Positions 17,323 to 27,821 are shown, counted from the stretch's first letter. The stretch is DNA of 64,000 bases from Ferruginibacter sp. (GCA_019638525.1 JAHBTO010000002.1:496001-560000); one strand, 5' to 3'. Numbers and translations: made by a program. The notes: generated by a model from the letters alone, not told the origin.

Positions 17323-18339
17323 TTATAGAGAAAGATTATTAATACCCAAACCCGGTGATTGGTTATAAATAATTTTTCCAAAATCAAACTTCACACTTTC
17401 GCCAATATCTTCTGCCAGCAACAATGGTCCGTCCATATCCACATAATTGAGCATAGGCGCCAGTTGGGCAATAGCTGCTGTACCCACCGAACTCTCGTTC
17501 ATACATCCAACCATCACCTGCATACCCAGTTCTTTTGCTTTTGTAATCATTCTTCTTGCCGGTGTAATACCACTGCATTTTGTAAGCTTTATGTTAATGC
17601 CATGAAAATGATTCAGGCATTTTTCAACATCCGTTTCTGCCACACAACTTTCATCGGCAATTAATGGTAATGCAGATTTTTCAAATAAAACTTTCATGCC
17701 ATCCCAATCATCTTTGGCCAATGGTTGTTCTACCAACTCTACTCCCAATTCCTTTAATACAGGTATTTTTTGCAGGGCCTGTTCCAGTGTCCACCCTGCA
17801 TTTGCATCTACTCTAAATATTGCATCGGTATGTTTTCTTAATGCAGCCACCATTTCAAGGTCGCCATCAACACCGGTTTTAATTTTATAAACCGGCCAGG
17901 GTTTTTCTTTCATTTTAGCAACCATTGTTTCAATTGAATCAATAGCAATGGTAAAATCGGTAAGTGGTGCTTTGGAAGTATCCAATTGCCATAATTCATG
18001 CAATTGCTTTCTTTTTAGTTTGCCATAAATATCCCATCCGGCCATATCTAATGCACAAACCAAAAATGAGTTATTAGGAAAAAGATGATGCAGGTAATGC
18101 CAGTAACGTTCGGGATCAGAGAAAGCAAATTTTTCGATGAATATCTTTTTCCTTTCAATATCCTCTACCATTTTTTCAACCGGTATATTATAATAGCTGA
18201 TAGCAGGCGCTTCGCCATAACCTTTTATACCCATAAAATCGAGTTGCACAATTAAAGTAGGCTGGTGCGTTTTTGTGCCTTTTGAAATAGTGAATGGATG
18301 ATGAAAAGGAAGGCTGTATGTTTTATAAGTAAGTTTCAT
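17323..18339 (-). CDS. Dipeptide epimerase (L-Ala-D/L-Glu epimerase type, enolase superfamily)
   Basis: The 338-residue product (ATG at 18339, one codon after a GTG) shows the muconate-lactonizing subgroup pattern. This comprises PVYKIKTG (catalytic Lys), FRVDANAGWT (metal Asp), VELVEQPL (metal Glu), IADES (metal Asp), NIKLTKCSGI (second catalytic Lys) and the C-terminal MVGCMNESSVG. Such enzymes racemise the second residue of dipeptides such as L-Ala-D-Glu released from peptidoglycan, so it probably serves cell-wall peptide recycling. It converges with the M61 peptidase gene at 30 bp and precedes malQ on the same strand by 34 bp. Confidence 0.88.
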   Translation of the reverse strand: MKLTYKTYSLPFHHPFTISKGTKTHQPTLIVQLDFMGIKGYGEAPAISYYNIPVEKMVEDIERKKIFIEKFAFSDPERYWHYLHHLFPNNSFLVCALDMAGWDIYGKLKRKQLHELWQLDTSKAPLTDFTIAIDSIETMVAKMKEKPWPVYKIKTGVDGDLEMVAALRKHTDAIFRVDANAGWTLEQALQKIPVLKELGVELVEQPLAKDDWDGMKVLFEKSALPLIADESCVAETDVEKCLNHFHGINIKLTKCSGITPARRMITKAKELGMQVMVGCMNESSVGTAAIAQLAPMLNYVDMDGPLLLAEDIGESVKFDFGKIIYNQSPGLGINNLSL

Positions 18340-18373
18340 CACCGGTATAATAAATTATAAAAGCTGCCATAGT

Positions 18374-21052
18374 TTACCTGCCGCTTGCCTTTACATTTGT
18401 TTTCAGTTCTTCATTAAATGCTGTTTCTTTCAATAATGTTTCCAGGTTTATGTGCATGCGGTAATTCCAGTAATGCTCGGGGTTTGCCGGGTTGTTAATT
18501 CTTTCTTCTGATGGATTCTCTCTGCGTAAAGTAGCATGCATGCCAAGCAGGTCCTGCATTTGAAACACACTCCATATAGCAGGCGAATACAAGTGTTGCA
18601 GAATAATTTCTTTATTAATCCAGGGTTCGCAATATTTTGGAGGCATACCATGTTGCCCCATAATATGATTATAAAAGCGCCTGGTTTTTTCTGCATCTTC
18701 TTCCCACCATGCCCTGATGGTACTCATATCGTGTGTTGATGGCGATACCACACTTAAATAGGGTGCATCGTTTGGATGAAAAAATTCAATGCCGGTTTTC
18801 TTGGGCATGCGCTGAATTTCCAGGCTTAATATACCCAGCCTTTCCATTACTTCAGGTACGCAATGAGGTACTAATCCTAAATCTTCACCACAAACAAGCA
18901 TATTGGTGTTTTGCTTAAGTCCCGGTAGTTTTTTCATCGCTTCTTTACGCCATAATTCATCCTGGCGATGAAAAAAATAATTCACATACAATTTACGAAG
19001 TGCATCCTGCGAATGATGTTCAAGGTTTTTAAATGAACTGGTTTCTTCCATCGAAAAACGAAAATGGAATTTTTGCCCGCCAAATTCTTCATCATCAAAA
19101 AATATAACATTACTTATAAGGTCAAATAAGCCTAATTTAATTTTATTATCTGGCTCATCAAGCCCTGCAAAATATTCTTCTACTTTACGCTGGGTATCAA
19201 ATTTTGGTTTAAGTTTATCCTTGTCTAAAAATGTTTTTTTAACTTCTTCTTTTTTATCGCCAAATAATTGATTTAATACATCTTCACTAATGAATGGTTT
19301 TGTATAGCGAAACCTTTCAAAAAGAATATTGTTACCGAATATTTCATTGATTGAAACAGGAATTGCCGGCACAAAACGGCCCATGATACCTTCTACGGCA
19401 TGTGATGGTATTGACCAGATACGGAAGAAACCGAGAATATGATCAATACGGAAGGCATCAAAATAATTACTCATTTGCTCAAATCGCCTGCGCCACCAGG
19501 CAAAATCATCTGCCTGCATTTTTTTCCAGTTATAAGTTGGGAAGCCCCAGTTTTGCCCTTTGGCTGTAAAAGCATCCGGTGGCGCTCCTGCTTGTGTATC
19601 CATGTGATACAGTTCTGGTTCCATCCATGCATCCACACTATTTTTGCAAATACCAATGGGTATATCGCCTTTTATAATCACTGCATGTTTATGGGCATAT
19701 TCTGTTGCATCTTTTAGTTGCTGGTGTAAATGATACTGAACAAAATAAAAAAATGCAATCTCATCATGATGGTTTTGCTGCGAACTTATCAATTGCTGTA
19801 TGGCGCTTTCATCATAATTAACATACTGTTTCCACTTTGAGAAATCGGCTGTTTTGTATTTATCTCGCAAGTAACAAAAAGCAGCATAAGGTTCCAGCCA
19901 GTGCCGGTTTAGTTCAAAAAAACTGAAAAATGATGAATCGTTTTTAAAACTATCTTTTTGTTGCCGGTACAATTCTTTCAGTGTATCCAGTTTTATTTTC
20001 AAAACCTGTTCGTAATCAATTTCAGAAAGGTTGTTTAAAACCTTTTTCTTTTTTGCCAATTGTTTTATAATGGATGCACCGTCTTTGCCAGCTACAGCAT
20101 CAAGATTTATCAATAAAGGATGCAGAGCAAAAGCAGAGATAGCAGCGTAAGGGTAAGAATCACGCCAGGTATAAGTGGCAGTTGTATCATTAATGGGTAA
20201 AAGCTGAATCATGCTAAGGCCTGTTTCTCTTGCCCAATCAACTAAAAGTTTTAAATCTGTTATTTCGCCGGTACCCAACCCTTTTTTACTGCGAAGGCTA
20301 AATACCGGAATAGCTACGCCGGCGCCTTTCCAGTTAATATTTTGAAGGTTTGCAAAACCATCGTGTATAATATTGATGGTATTATTAGTTTCGGGCGAAA
20401 GCAATAGCCTGTTATTGCCTTCTTCGTACCTTAAAAATTTTTTATCTTTTTTATTAAAAATACCATATTTATAAGTAAACGGAAATGCTTCAGTGGGTAA
20501 TTGTAGTTTAACCGTAAACCAATCGCCTTCTTTTTTCATGGGCGCCACTTTATCTTCTGCCCAATTATTCAAAACAGCAGCCGAACCTCCAATACATAAG
20601 GTTTCATGCTGCGAAAGTAATGGTGCTTTAACCCTGAATTCGTGTGTAAAATTCTTTAATATCTTGTCTTTGCTTTTTACTGTTGCAGGATATTTAAGCA
20701 AAACATTTTTAAATGGAGAAGAATAAAAAACATTTTCTACCGTACCGGGGTGATTCCAAACATCGGTAAGTACAAGCCTTTGAGCTTTATATTTTGATGT
20801 ATCAATAATGCGGTCATTACCAAATTCGGCTATGTCATCTGCATTTTCTTCCCTTAAGATATATTTATATTGTATTGATTCGCCAATAAACTTCTCATCA
20901 ATCTCCACGTAACCGTGCCAAAACTGGTCGTTTAAATATTCCAGTAAAAAAGCTTTTTTAAAATCGTTATTTCCTAAAGTTTCTGTATTACCCGAAACCA
21001 AGATAGCCTGGCCGTATTTTGTAGAATAACGCAAATAAAAATGTAAAACCAT
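18374..21052 (-). CDS. malQ: 4-alpha-glucanotransferase with N-terminal CBM20 domains (GH77)
   Basis: This about 892-residue enzyme transfers alpha-1,4-glucan segments between maltodextrins. Two starch-binding CBM20-like domains come first: MVLHFYLRYSTKYGQAILVS with GNTETLGNND, then FRVKAPLLSQHETLCIGGSA with AVLNNW. The GH77 barrel follows, with FRIDHILGFFRIWSIP (nucleophile Asp), VCGEDLGLVP (acid/base Glu) and SPSTHDMSTIRAWW. The start is placed at MVLHFYLR (21052) because the family begins there; the frame opens eight codons earlier. The architecture resembles plant cytosolic DPE2. No signal peptide is seen, so it acts in the cytosol, plausibly on oligosaccharides brought in by the system at 57-64 kb. 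Confidence 0.92.
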   Translation of the reverse strand: MVLHFYLRYSTKYGQAILVSGNTETLGNNDFKKAFLLEYLNDQFWHGYVEIDEKFIGESIQYKYILREENADDIAEFGNDRIIDTSKYKAQRLVLTDVWNHPGTVENVFYSSPFKNVLLKYPATVKSKDKILKNFTHEFRVKAPLLSQHETLCIGGSAAVLNNWAEDKVAPMKKEGDWFTVKLQLPTEAFPFTYKYGIFNKKDKKFLRYEEGNNRLLLSPETNNTINIIHDGFANLQNINWKGAGVAIPVFSLRSKKGLGTGEITDLKLLVDWARETGLSMIQLLPINDTTATYTWRDSYPYAAISAFALHPLLINLDAVAGKDGASIIKQLAKKKKVLNNLSEIDYEQVLKIKLDTLKELYRQQKDSFKNDSSFFSFFELNRHWLEPYAAFCYLRDKYKTADFSKWKQYVNYDESAIQQLISSQQNHHDEIAFFYFVQYHLHQQLKDATEYAHKHAVIIKGDIPIGICKNSVDAWMEPELYHMDTQAGAPPDAFTAKGQNWGFPTYNWKKMQADDFAWWRRRFEQMSNYFDAFRIDHILGFFRIWSIPSHAVEGIMGRFVPAIPVSINEIFGNNILFERFRYTKPFISEDVLNQLFGDKKEEVKKTFLDKDKLKPKFDTQRKVEEYFAGLDEPDNKIKLGLFDLISNVIFFDDEEFGGQKFHFRFSMEETSSFKNLEHHSQDALRKLYVNYFFHRQDELWRKEAMKKLPGLKQNTNMLVCGEDLGLVPHCVPEVMERLGILSLEIQRMPKKTGIEFFHPNDAPYLSVVSPSTHDMSTIRAWWEEDAEKTRRFYNHIMGQHGMPPKYCEPWINKEIILQHLYSPAIWSVFQMQDLLGMHATLRRENPSEERINNPANPEHYWNYRMHINLETLLKETAFNEELKTNVKASGR

Positions 21053-21140
21053 CCATGAAAGGGTTAAGAAACGCAAGATAACACTTTACAAAAAAAAATC
21101 GTTGATTAGAATAAAAAGTATAAGATAAAAAGTTCTGCCT

Positions 21141-21148
21141 TATATTTG
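21141..21148 (+). promoter_or_regulatory. Candidate -7 element (TATATTTG)
   Basis: TATATTTG fits the Bacteroidota TAnnTTTG consensus and lies 17 bp before the ATG of the small ORF at 21166. It supports that ORF being expressed. Confidence 0.4.
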
Positions 21149-21165
21149 CTAAAAAAAGTAATAAG

Positions 21166-21324
21166 ATGGAAACAACCAAAAAAAGAACCGGCCTGTATTG
21201 GGTTTTATTTTTATTATCTGTAGTTGGTTTTTTTGCAGTTTTATATTCACCAATTGGCTCTTACTGCTCTATGGTATTACCTTTTAATACTACCTTTTTA
21301 GCCAAGGCGCTTGATTTGTTGTAA
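21166..21324 (+). CDS. Small membrane protein, 52 aa
   Basis: A short gene, reading METTKKRTGLYWVLFLLSVV and on to NTTFLAKALDLL. Basic residues precede one strong transmembrane helix (LYWVLFLLSVVGFFAVLY), then comes a short polar segment with a cysteine (GSYCSMVLPF). It lies in the gap between the divergent malQ gene and the converging outer-membrane protein gene, and has a good -7 promoter element. I recognise no family, but composition, promoter and position favour a real gene. A 7-bp hairpin (21353-21370) follows it. Confidence 0.55.
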   Translation: METTKKRTGLYWVLFLLSVVGFFAVLYSPIGSYCSMVLPFNTTFLAKALDLL

Positions 21325-21376
21325 TTTTTTTCTTTTGTAAAACATATTTTGGCAGGCAGGTTTCTGCCTGTACTTG

Positions 21377-23206
21377 TTAATTACCGCTTACAAAATCGGG
21401 CTTTACACTTAAGTTACCCCTAAATTTAAACCGCAGGTTACTATTCAGTTCCACCTTAAATACATTCATATTACCATTTGTACGGGGAAAATAATACCCT
21501 TTTAATTCAACTGTGCCAAAAACCAGGTTATCGTTTCGGGTGCGTATGCCGCCCCCTATAGCTGTAAAAATATCGCTTTGTTTTAATCCCATTTTTGAAG
21601 GCTTTACTAAAATTCCGTCAGCAAAAACAAACGGGGCAAACCTAAAGCCTAAAATTTTTCTTGTATTATAAAAAACGGCTTCGGTTTTAAGTGTGGCTCT
21701 TAAATCGGATTGAAGACTATCATTATTAAAATAGGGTAAGCCATATTGGCTATTTAAATATAATGGTAAGTTAAGTGCCGGGTTTGCCTGTGCAGCTATG
21801 CCGGTACTTATAAAAAATCGGTTGTACCAGTTTTTTCCAATTTTTTTTAACCTGCTGAAATGATTCATATCAAACAACAGGTCTACATCTTCAAACCGTT
21901 TACGATAATAATAACCACCTAATTTTAAAGTGTAATTATAATATTTTCCCTGCTTTTTAAAATTTGCCAGCGATAATTCTACTCCGCTATAAGGCCTTTT
22001 AAAATTTTGTTTATTGATATAACCTGCGGTTACAACTGCATTAAACCCTTCGGGAACATCTTCTACCACGCCAAACCCGTAAATAAAACTTGTTTTATAA
22101 AATACTTGTTTAAAAATGTTTAGCGATGCTAGGCCTCCTTCATAATCAGCAAAGCCCGGGTTATAAGCCAATTGAGCTTTTGTAGGAATAACCTGGTAAA
22201 ACCTTTTAAAACCTCTTAGTGCTAAAAACCGGTGTACTCTTATTTCTTTATTTGCATAAAGCGCTCGCCTGCTATCTAAACTATAACCAAACCATCCATC
22301 CACAGAGTAAAAGGCATATTTAAAATCAAACTTATAAACCGAGTCGGTAAAATAAACATTTCTTGTACGCTGATAGCTCCATTCAAATGCACCGGTTGTT
22401 GGTTTATAAGCAGTAACCAAAGGTTTCTCCAGTCGTGTGTAAAAAATTGTTTCCTGGTTTCGGTCGCTGCTAAAAGCTTTACTATAGTCCTGGTATCCGG
22501 CAGTAAAATCAAGAAAAGTACCACCTATATTTCTACTAATTAATTCGCCACCAATTCCTCGTGGAGGGTTTCTGCCGGCTTCGTAATAACCACTTAGCAA
22601 CAAACGGGTGCCGGTACCTAAAAAATTTTCTTCCCTTACTTCTCCCCTGCCCCTTGTTGTACTGCTGATATTTAATTTACCCCCAATTGAGAAAACATCT
22701 TTAGTTAATATTATCACATCTACCGAATCGGCAGATGCCTGTACCGAGTCTATAATTATTCTTGCATCTTTTATGTAAGCAAGCTCTCTTAAAAACCTTT
22801 CATTATCTGCCAAAAGATAAGGATACACGGTATCACCTTCTGCAAAAAAAAGATTTTTCCTAATTACATTTTCTCTTGTGTTTTTATGAAACCTTTTCCC
22901 AATTTTTGTACCCAGGTTATCGCTTATACTTGATGTATCATTAATATCATACTCAAAACCAAGTTGGATGGTTTCGATACGACGTATGATTTTTCCTTTA
23001 AATTTCATAAAAGGGTTTTCAATCTTTGCAGGTGTTTGTTCGGGCGGGGTTGTAGAAATACTGCGGCCTATACGGCCTAAAATACCTTTTTTCTTAGCCA
23101 GGAAAAATTCATCGGATTTATGTGTGGTATCCTGTGCGTTTAGCAATGCAGGGAAAATTAAAAAGGCAATACCGGTTAAGCATACATATAAAACCTTTTT
23201 CGTCAT
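21377..23206 (-). CDS. POTRA/beta-barrel outer-membrane protein (BamA/TamA-like)
   Basis: The 609-residue protein has a signal peptide (first ~25 residues). A region follows with POTRA-like features: GKIIRRIETIQLGFEYDIND and NVIRKNLFFAEGDTVYPYLL, then ERFLRELAYIKDARIIIDSV. The remaining ~400 residues alternate polar and aromatic positions as in a membrane beta-barrel. The layout matches the Omp85/BamA-like group but lacks the number of POTRA repeats of true BamA, so it is a paralogue of unknown client. It stands alone. Confidence 0.75.
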   Translation of the reverse strand: MTKKVLYVCLTGIAFLIFPALLNAQDTTHKSDEFFLAKKKGILGRIGRSISTTPPEQTPAKIENPFMKFKGKIIRRIETIQLGFEYDINDTSSISDNLGTKIGKRFHKNTRENVIRKNLFFAEGDTVYPYLLADNERFLRELAYIKDARIIIDSVQASADSVDVIILTKDVFSIGGKLNISSTTRGRGEVREENFLGTGTRLLLSGYYEAGRNPPRGIGGELISRNIGGTFLDFTAGYQDYSKAFSSDRNQETIFYTRLEKPLVTAYKPTTGAFEWSYQRTRNVYFTDSVYKFDFKYAFYSVDGWFGYSLDSRRALYANKEIRVHRFLALRGFKRFYQVIPTKAQLAYNPGFADYEGGLASLNIFKQVFYKTSFIYGFGVVEDVPEGFNAVVTAGYINKQNFKRPYSGVELSLANFKKQGKYYNYTLKLGGYYYRKRFEDVDLLFDMNHFSRLKKIGKNWYNRFFISTGIAAQANPALNLPLYLNSQYGLPYFNNDSLQSDLRATLKTEAVFYNTRKILGFRFAPFVFADGILVKPSKMGLKQSDIFTAIGGGIRTRNDNLVFGTVELKGYYFPRTNGNMNVFKVELNSNLRFKFRGNLSVKPDFVSGN

Positions 23207-23454
23207 TACGGGTAACTATTAATGCCTGTTTTAAAAACTTAAAGATATTAAAGTTATCAACCACAATGCTTTTTGGCAATAAAAATTTAAAGCAATTAAT
23301 TAATAAGAAATAGGTTATAAGCTATACCGTGATATTGAAATGTTTTACCGTTTTTAGTAAAATAAACTAAGCCTATACCGGTTTTAATTTAGTATATACT
23401 GCACTAATCAAATACAAACAAGGTTACATTAATTATAATGAACACTCATTTATT
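23207..23454. other. AT-rich intergenic stretch
   Basis: Nothing coding is supported here beyond the small lipoprotein that follows at 23455. The segment is AT-rich with scattered TATACCG words and no strong hairpin. Confidence 0.6.
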
Positions 23455-23571
23455 TTACCTAACCGCACGGGTGGTTCTGTAATGATTGTTGGCGGCCTGT
23501 TGCATGCTGATATCTGGTGAGCAGGAAGCAAGTAAGCAAATAATAACGAGTAGTGTTAAAATTGTTTTCAT
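23455..23571 (-). CDS. Very small lipoprotein, 38 aa
   Basis: The frame reads MKTILTLLVIICLLASCSPD followed by ISMQQAANNHYRTTRAVR. It has a textbook lipoprotein signal with lipobox LASC (Cys17), leaving a mature peptide of about 22 residues anchored to a membrane. No family is recognised. It is the only coding candidate in the 565-bp region between the POTRA/barrel gene and hutU. Small Bacteroidota lipoproteins of this size are common in such gaps. Confidence 0.55.
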   Translation of the reverse strand: MKTILTLLVIICLLASCSPDISMQQAANNHYRTTRAVR

Positions 23572-23771
23572 AAGATTTCATTTTGAGGATTAAAAACTAT
23601 CACACTATAAATGTAATACAGCAAACAATTTTATATATCAGTGAAACTGCCCTATTTTTAAAGTATATGCACATGTGAATTTTACGAACAGGTTAATTGC
23701 AAACAAAACCCGTATAACCCGTTTTTTATTTTTAACCGGCTGATTTTGTTTGATAAAAATAAATAGTAAGT

Positions 23772-25454
23772 TTACTTTAACCTGCTTTGCAAATCAAGAT
23801 TGAATTTCTTTGCTGTTTCTTTTGCCAGTTCATAACCGGCATCGGCATGCCTGATAACACCCATACCGGGGTCGTTACGAAGCACACGGCTTAAACGGGA
23901 TTTGGCATCATCGGTACCATCGGCTACAATCACCATACCGGCATGTATGCTATAGCCCATACCTACGCCACCACCATGATGAAGGCTTACCCAACTTGCA
24001 CCACCGGCAGTATTCACCAATGCATTCAGAATGGGCCAGTCGGCAACAGCATCGCTGCCATCCATCATTGATTCTGTTTCACGATTGGGCGATGCCACAG
24101 AGCCGGTATCTAAATGATCTCTTCCAATTACAATAGGCGCTTTTACTTTTCCTGTACGTACCAGTTCATTAAAAGCAAGGCCGGCTTTTTCCCTGTCGCC
24201 CTGCCCTATCCAGCATATACGTGCCGGCAAACCCTGGAAAGCAATTTTTTCCTGCGCCATTTTCATCCAACGTATCATGCCTTTGTTTTCGGGAAATAAC
24301 TCCATCATCAGTTTATCGGTAACGGCTATGTCGGCAGGGTCGCCACTTAATGCTGCCCAGCGAAAAGGCCCTTTGCCTTCGCAAAACAACGGACGTACAT
24401 AGGCCGGTACAAAACCGGGAAAATCAAATGCATTCTCAAGCCCTTTTTCTTTTGCACGGGCCCTAATATTATTACCATAATCAAAAGTTACCGCACCACG
24501 TTTTTGTAATTGCAACATCAACTGTACATGCAACAACATACTTTGGTAACTGAGTTCAATATATTCTTCCGGATTTTTTTTACGAAGGATATTTGCCTGT
24601 TCATTATTTAATGTATGCGGCACATAACCTACCAATGGGTCGTGTGCGCTTGTTTGGTCGGTTAATGTATCGGGTGTTATGTTCCTGTCAATTAATCTTT
24701 GTAAAAGGTGAACGGCATTGCATAACACACCAATGCTAATTGCTTTTCCTGCTGCTTTGTATTTTAATGCAGCATCAATGGCTTCATCAATATCAGTGAA
24801 CTTTTCATCAAGGTAACGGGTTTCTATTCGTTTATCAATACGCCACTCTTCCACTTCGGCTACAAGGGCTACTCCTTCATTCATGGTAATAGCTAATGGT
24901 TGAGCACCACCCATTCCACCAAGGCCTGCCGTTACATTTAAAGTATTTTTTAATGTTCCATTAAAATCTTTGTTAGCTGCTGCCAAATATGTTTCATAAG
25001 TGCCTTGTACTATTCCCTGGCTACCAATATAAATCCAACTGCCGGCAGTCATTTGCCCAAACATCATAAGGCCTTTTTTTTCCAGTTCATCAAAATGGTT
25101 CCAATTGGCCCAGTTGGGTACTAACTGGCTGTTGCTGATTAGTACACGTGGTGCATCTTTATGTGTTTTTAAAATGCCAACCGGTTTACCGCTTTGTATC
25201 AAAAGGCTTTCATCGTTCTCTAAAATTTTTAATCCTTTAATGATATTGTCAAGTGCTTCAAAGTTACGGGCTGCTTTTCCACGTCCGCCATAAACAATCA
25301 GTTCATCGGGCCGCTCTGCCACTTCGGGATTAAGGTTATTAAGCAACATACGCAAAGCAGCTTCCTGCACCCATCCTTTACAGCTTAACTGGGTGCCTGT
25401 TGGTGTTTTATATTTTATGGGATCGTATTTTTTTTCTGAGATGGTATTGTTCAT
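23772..25454 (-). CDS. hutU: Urocanate hydratase
   Basis: The 560-residue NAD-dependent enzyme converts urocanate to imidazolone propionate, the second step of histidine degradation. Characteristic segments are [20 protein letters not shown] near the start and the NAD-binding [15 protein letters not shown] near residue 165. [20 protein letters not shown] near 405-425 carries the conserved active-site Cys, and [19 protein letters not shown] is in the C-terminal part. It starts 62 bp after hutH on the same strand, so the two form an operon. The later enzymes hutI and hutG are not in this window. Confidence 0.97.
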   Translation of the reverse strand: MNNTISEKKYDPIKYKTPTGTQLSCKGWVQEAALRMLLNNLNPEVAERPDELIVYGGRGKAARNFEALDNIIKGLKILENDESLLIQSGKPVGILKTHKDAPRVLISNSQLVPNWANWNHFDELEKKGLMMFGQMTAGSWIYIGSQGIVQGTYETYLAAANKDFNGTLKNTLNVTAGLGGMGGAQPLAITMNEGVALVAEVEEWRIDKRIETRYLDEKFTDIDEAIDAALKYKAAGKAISIGVLCNAVHLLQRLIDRNITPDTLTDQTSAHDPLVGYVPHTLNNEQANILRKKNPEEYIELSYQSMLLHVQLMLQLQKRGAVTFDYGNNIRARAKEKGLENAFDFPGFVPAYVRPLFCEGKGPFRWAALSGDPADIAVTDKLMMELFPENKGMIRWMKMAQEKIAFQGLPARICWIGQGDREKAGLAFNELVRTGKVKAPIVIGRDHLDTGSVASPNRETESMMDGSDAVADWPILNALVNTAGGASWVSLHHGGGVGMGYSIHAGMVIVADGTDDAKSRLSRVLRNDPGMGVIRHADAGYELAKETAKKFNLDLQSRLK

Positions 25455-25516
25455 GATTCGTTTATTTTAATGCCTGGATATACAAGGTGTTTAAAAAATT
25501 ATTTTTTGTGTATGTG

Positions 25517-27016
25517 TCATTCCTGTAGCCAATCGTTTTTAATAAATTCAACTGCCTTTACCATATCATGATGTAAAATACGGTCGGCTTCATTAAAACT
25601 AACCTGTTTCCTGAAAGCCGAAACAATTTCTTCTAATTGTGGAGATGTTTGCATCGGCCTGCGAAACTCAAGTGCCTGTACAGCCGTAAACAACTCTATT
25701 GCCAGAATTTTTTCTACGTTATCAATAACTCTTTTACATTTTGTAGCAGCATTGGCACCCATACTCACATGGTCTTCCTGGTTATTGCTGCTTGGTATAG
25801 TATCAACAGATGAAGGTGTACAAAGTTGTTTATTTTCACTAACAATGCCGGCTGCCGTGTACTGCGGAATCATTAATCCCGAATTAAGGCCCGGGTTTGA
25901 AACAAGAAAAGTAGGCAACCCTCTTTGCCCGCTTATTAACTGATATGTTCTTCTTTCTGAAATACTGCCCAACTCTGCCATGGCAACACTTAAAAAATCG
26001 AGTGTAATGGCCAATGGTTGCCCATGAAAATTTCCGCCACTGATAATTAAATCATCTTCAGGAAAAATATTGGGATTATCTGTAACCGAATTTATCTCTT
26101 TAATAAAAACACTTAACACATAATCGAAACTATCTTTACTGGCACCATGCACCTGTGGTATACATCGGAATGAATAAGGATCCTGCACCTGTTGTTTTTT
26201 TGAAGCAGCTATCTTACTACCTTGCAATAATTGGCGCATGGTAGCGGCTGTACTTACCTGCCCATTATGTGAGCGTATGGCATGTATGTTTTGGTGAAAA
26301 GGTTCGGTAGTACAATCAAAAGCATCAAAGCTGATGGCAGCAATGATATTGGCCCAATTCATCAGCCGGTTGCATTGTACAAGGTTGTACATGCCATAAG
26401 CCGTCATAAATTGAGTGCCATTTATTAAAGCCAAACCTTCTTTGCTTTTTAATTGCAAAGGTTGCCAATTGTATTTTTTTAACGCTTCTGCTGCAGGCAT
26501 TTTATTATTATCAACATAAACCTGGCCCATACCAATTAAAGGCAAACTTAAATGGCTAAGCGGCGCCAAATCGCCGGAGGCGCCTAAGGAACCCTGTGTG
26601 TACACCACCGGAAGCACATTATTGTTATACATGTCCACCAATCGTACAACCGTATCAGTATGCACACCCGAATATCCGTAACTAAGTGATTTTATTTTAA
26701 AAGCCATCATCAGTTTTACAATATCGGCAGGCACTTCATCACCCATGCCACAGGCATGAGATTGGATAAGGTTGCTTTGTAATTGCTGTAATTGTGTTTT
26801 ATCTATTTGTACATTTTGCAGGTAGCCAAAACCGGTGTTAATACCATAAAACAAGGAGCCTGATTCATTCATTTTATCATCTAAAAAACTTCGGCACTTT
26901 TTAATACGCTCAAATGCAGCCGGGGTAATTGAAACAGGTTGCCTGTGTTTTAATAAATTTTTTACCTGGTTAAATTCTGTTGAATTTTCATCTAAAAGAA
27001 AATAGTTATGACTCAT
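25517..27016 (-). CDS. hutH: Histidine ammonia-lyase
   Basis: The 499-residue enzyme removes ammonia from histidine to give urocanate. The triad Ala-Ser-Gly in GSLGASGDLAPLSH (residues about 146-148) forms the self-made MIO cofactor. Other family blocks are YGINTGFG, QDPYSFRCIPQVHGA, NPNIFPEDDLIISGGNFHGQ and NNQEDHVSMG. The start is the ATG at 27016; a TTG lies one codon upstream. It is the first gene of the hutH-hutU operon and is divergent from the PrsW gene. Confidence 0.97.
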   Translation of the reverse strand: MSHNYFLLDENSTEFNQVKNLLKHRQPVSITPAAFERIKKCRSFLDDKMNESGSLFYGINTGFGYLQNVQIDKTQLQQLQSNLIQSHACGMGDEVPADIVKLMMAFKIKSLSYGYSGVHTDTVVRLVDMYNNNVLPVVYTQGSLGASGDLAPLSHLSLPLIGMGQVYVDNNKMPAAEALKKYNWQPLQLKSKEGLALINGTQFMTAYGMYNLVQCNRLMNWANIIAAISFDAFDCTTEPFHQNIHAIRSHNGQVSTAATMRQLLQGSKIAASKKQQVQDPYSFRCIPQVHGASKDSFDYVLSVFIKEINSVTDNPNIFPEDDLIISGGNFHGQPLAITLDFLSVAMAELGSISERRTYQLISGQRGLPTFLVSNPGLNSGLMIPQYTAAGIVSENKQLCTPSSVDTIPSSNNQEDHVSMGANAATKCKRVIDNVEKILAIELFTAVQALEFRRPMQTSPQLEEIVSAFRKQVSFNEADRILHHDMVKAVEFIKNDWLQE

Positions 27017-27094
27017 CAAATTGTTCTATAAGTTTGGGCAATCGTATAAAAAAATTAACTTGGGCAAAAGTAACACAAAAACCGCTTTTTATTT

Positions 27095-27811
27095 ATGGGT
27101 TTATTAGCACTTGCCATTGCTCCCGGTATAGCCATCTGCTTATTTATTTATTATAAAGACAGGTATAATAAGGAGCCAATTGGCTTACTGTTCCTAAGTT
27201 TTATATTGGGTATGCTTAGTACAATACCTGCTATCATAATACAGGTTGTTTTAACCAAGCCTGTAGAGAAATTAATGGGCGAAGGAATACCCTATACGCT
27301 TGTATTTGCTTATTTGATAGTTGCCCTAAGCGAAGAAGGCAGTAAATTTTTATTTGTACGAATAGCGCCTTACAGGCGAAAATCTTTTGACGACCCTTTT
27401 GACGGTATTGTTTATGCCGTAATGGTAAGTATGGGTTTTGCAACACTTGAAAATATAGGCTATGTGTATCAACATGGTATTGCCACCGGAATAATGAGAA
27501 TGTTTTTATCGGTACCGGCGCATGCTACCTTTGGCGTATTGATGGGATACCATATGGGGCTTGCAAAATTTGATGCTGCCAACAGGGAAAAATTCATGTT
27601 TCTGGCCATTTTTTGGCCGGTTGTTTTTCATGGCACTTTCGATTTCTTTTTATTTTTAGGAAACACATGGTTGCATTTTGGCGGTGCTATCATATCTTTT
27701 TTTGTTGCGGTACGTTTATCTTTAAAACTTATCAGGCGCAAACAGCAACTTTCACAATCGCATTTTATAAATAATGGTAGTGATGCCGGTAACAACTACG
27801 ATACACTTTAA
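27095..27811 (+). CDS. PrsW family intramembrane metalloprotease
   Basis: The 238-residue polytopic membrane protein has at least seven hydrophobic segments and the conserved PrsW motif set: ALSEEGSKFLFVR (EExxK), SVPAHATFGVLMGYHMG (His) and VVFHGTFDFFLF (H-x-x-x-D). These are the putative zinc-binding and catalytic residues of this CPBP/ABI-related superfamily. The Bacillus PrsW cleaves an anti-sigma factor; the substrate here is unknown and no anti-sigma gene is adjacent. The Ycf48-like gene follows 10 bp later and is co-transcribed. Confidence 0.9.
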   Translation: MGLLALAIAPGIAICLFIYYKDRYNKEPIGLLFLSFILGMLSTIPAIIIQVVLTKPVEKLMGEGIPYTLVFAYLIVALSEEGSKFLFVRIAPYRRKSFDDPFDGIVYAVMVSMGFATLENIGYVYQHGIATGIMRMFLSVPAHATFGVLMGYHMGLAKFDAANREKFMFLAIFWPVVFHGTFDFFLFLGNTWLHFGGAIISFFVAVRLSLKLIRRKQQLSQSHFINNGSDAGNNYDTL

Positions 27812-27821
27812 ATTTTATTAG

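Noticed and set aside
21353..21370. CAGGCAG/CTGCCTG hairpin as a terminator of the small ORF at 21166
   Set aside because: A perfect 7-bp stem, but no T-run on either side, so a terminator role is unsupported.
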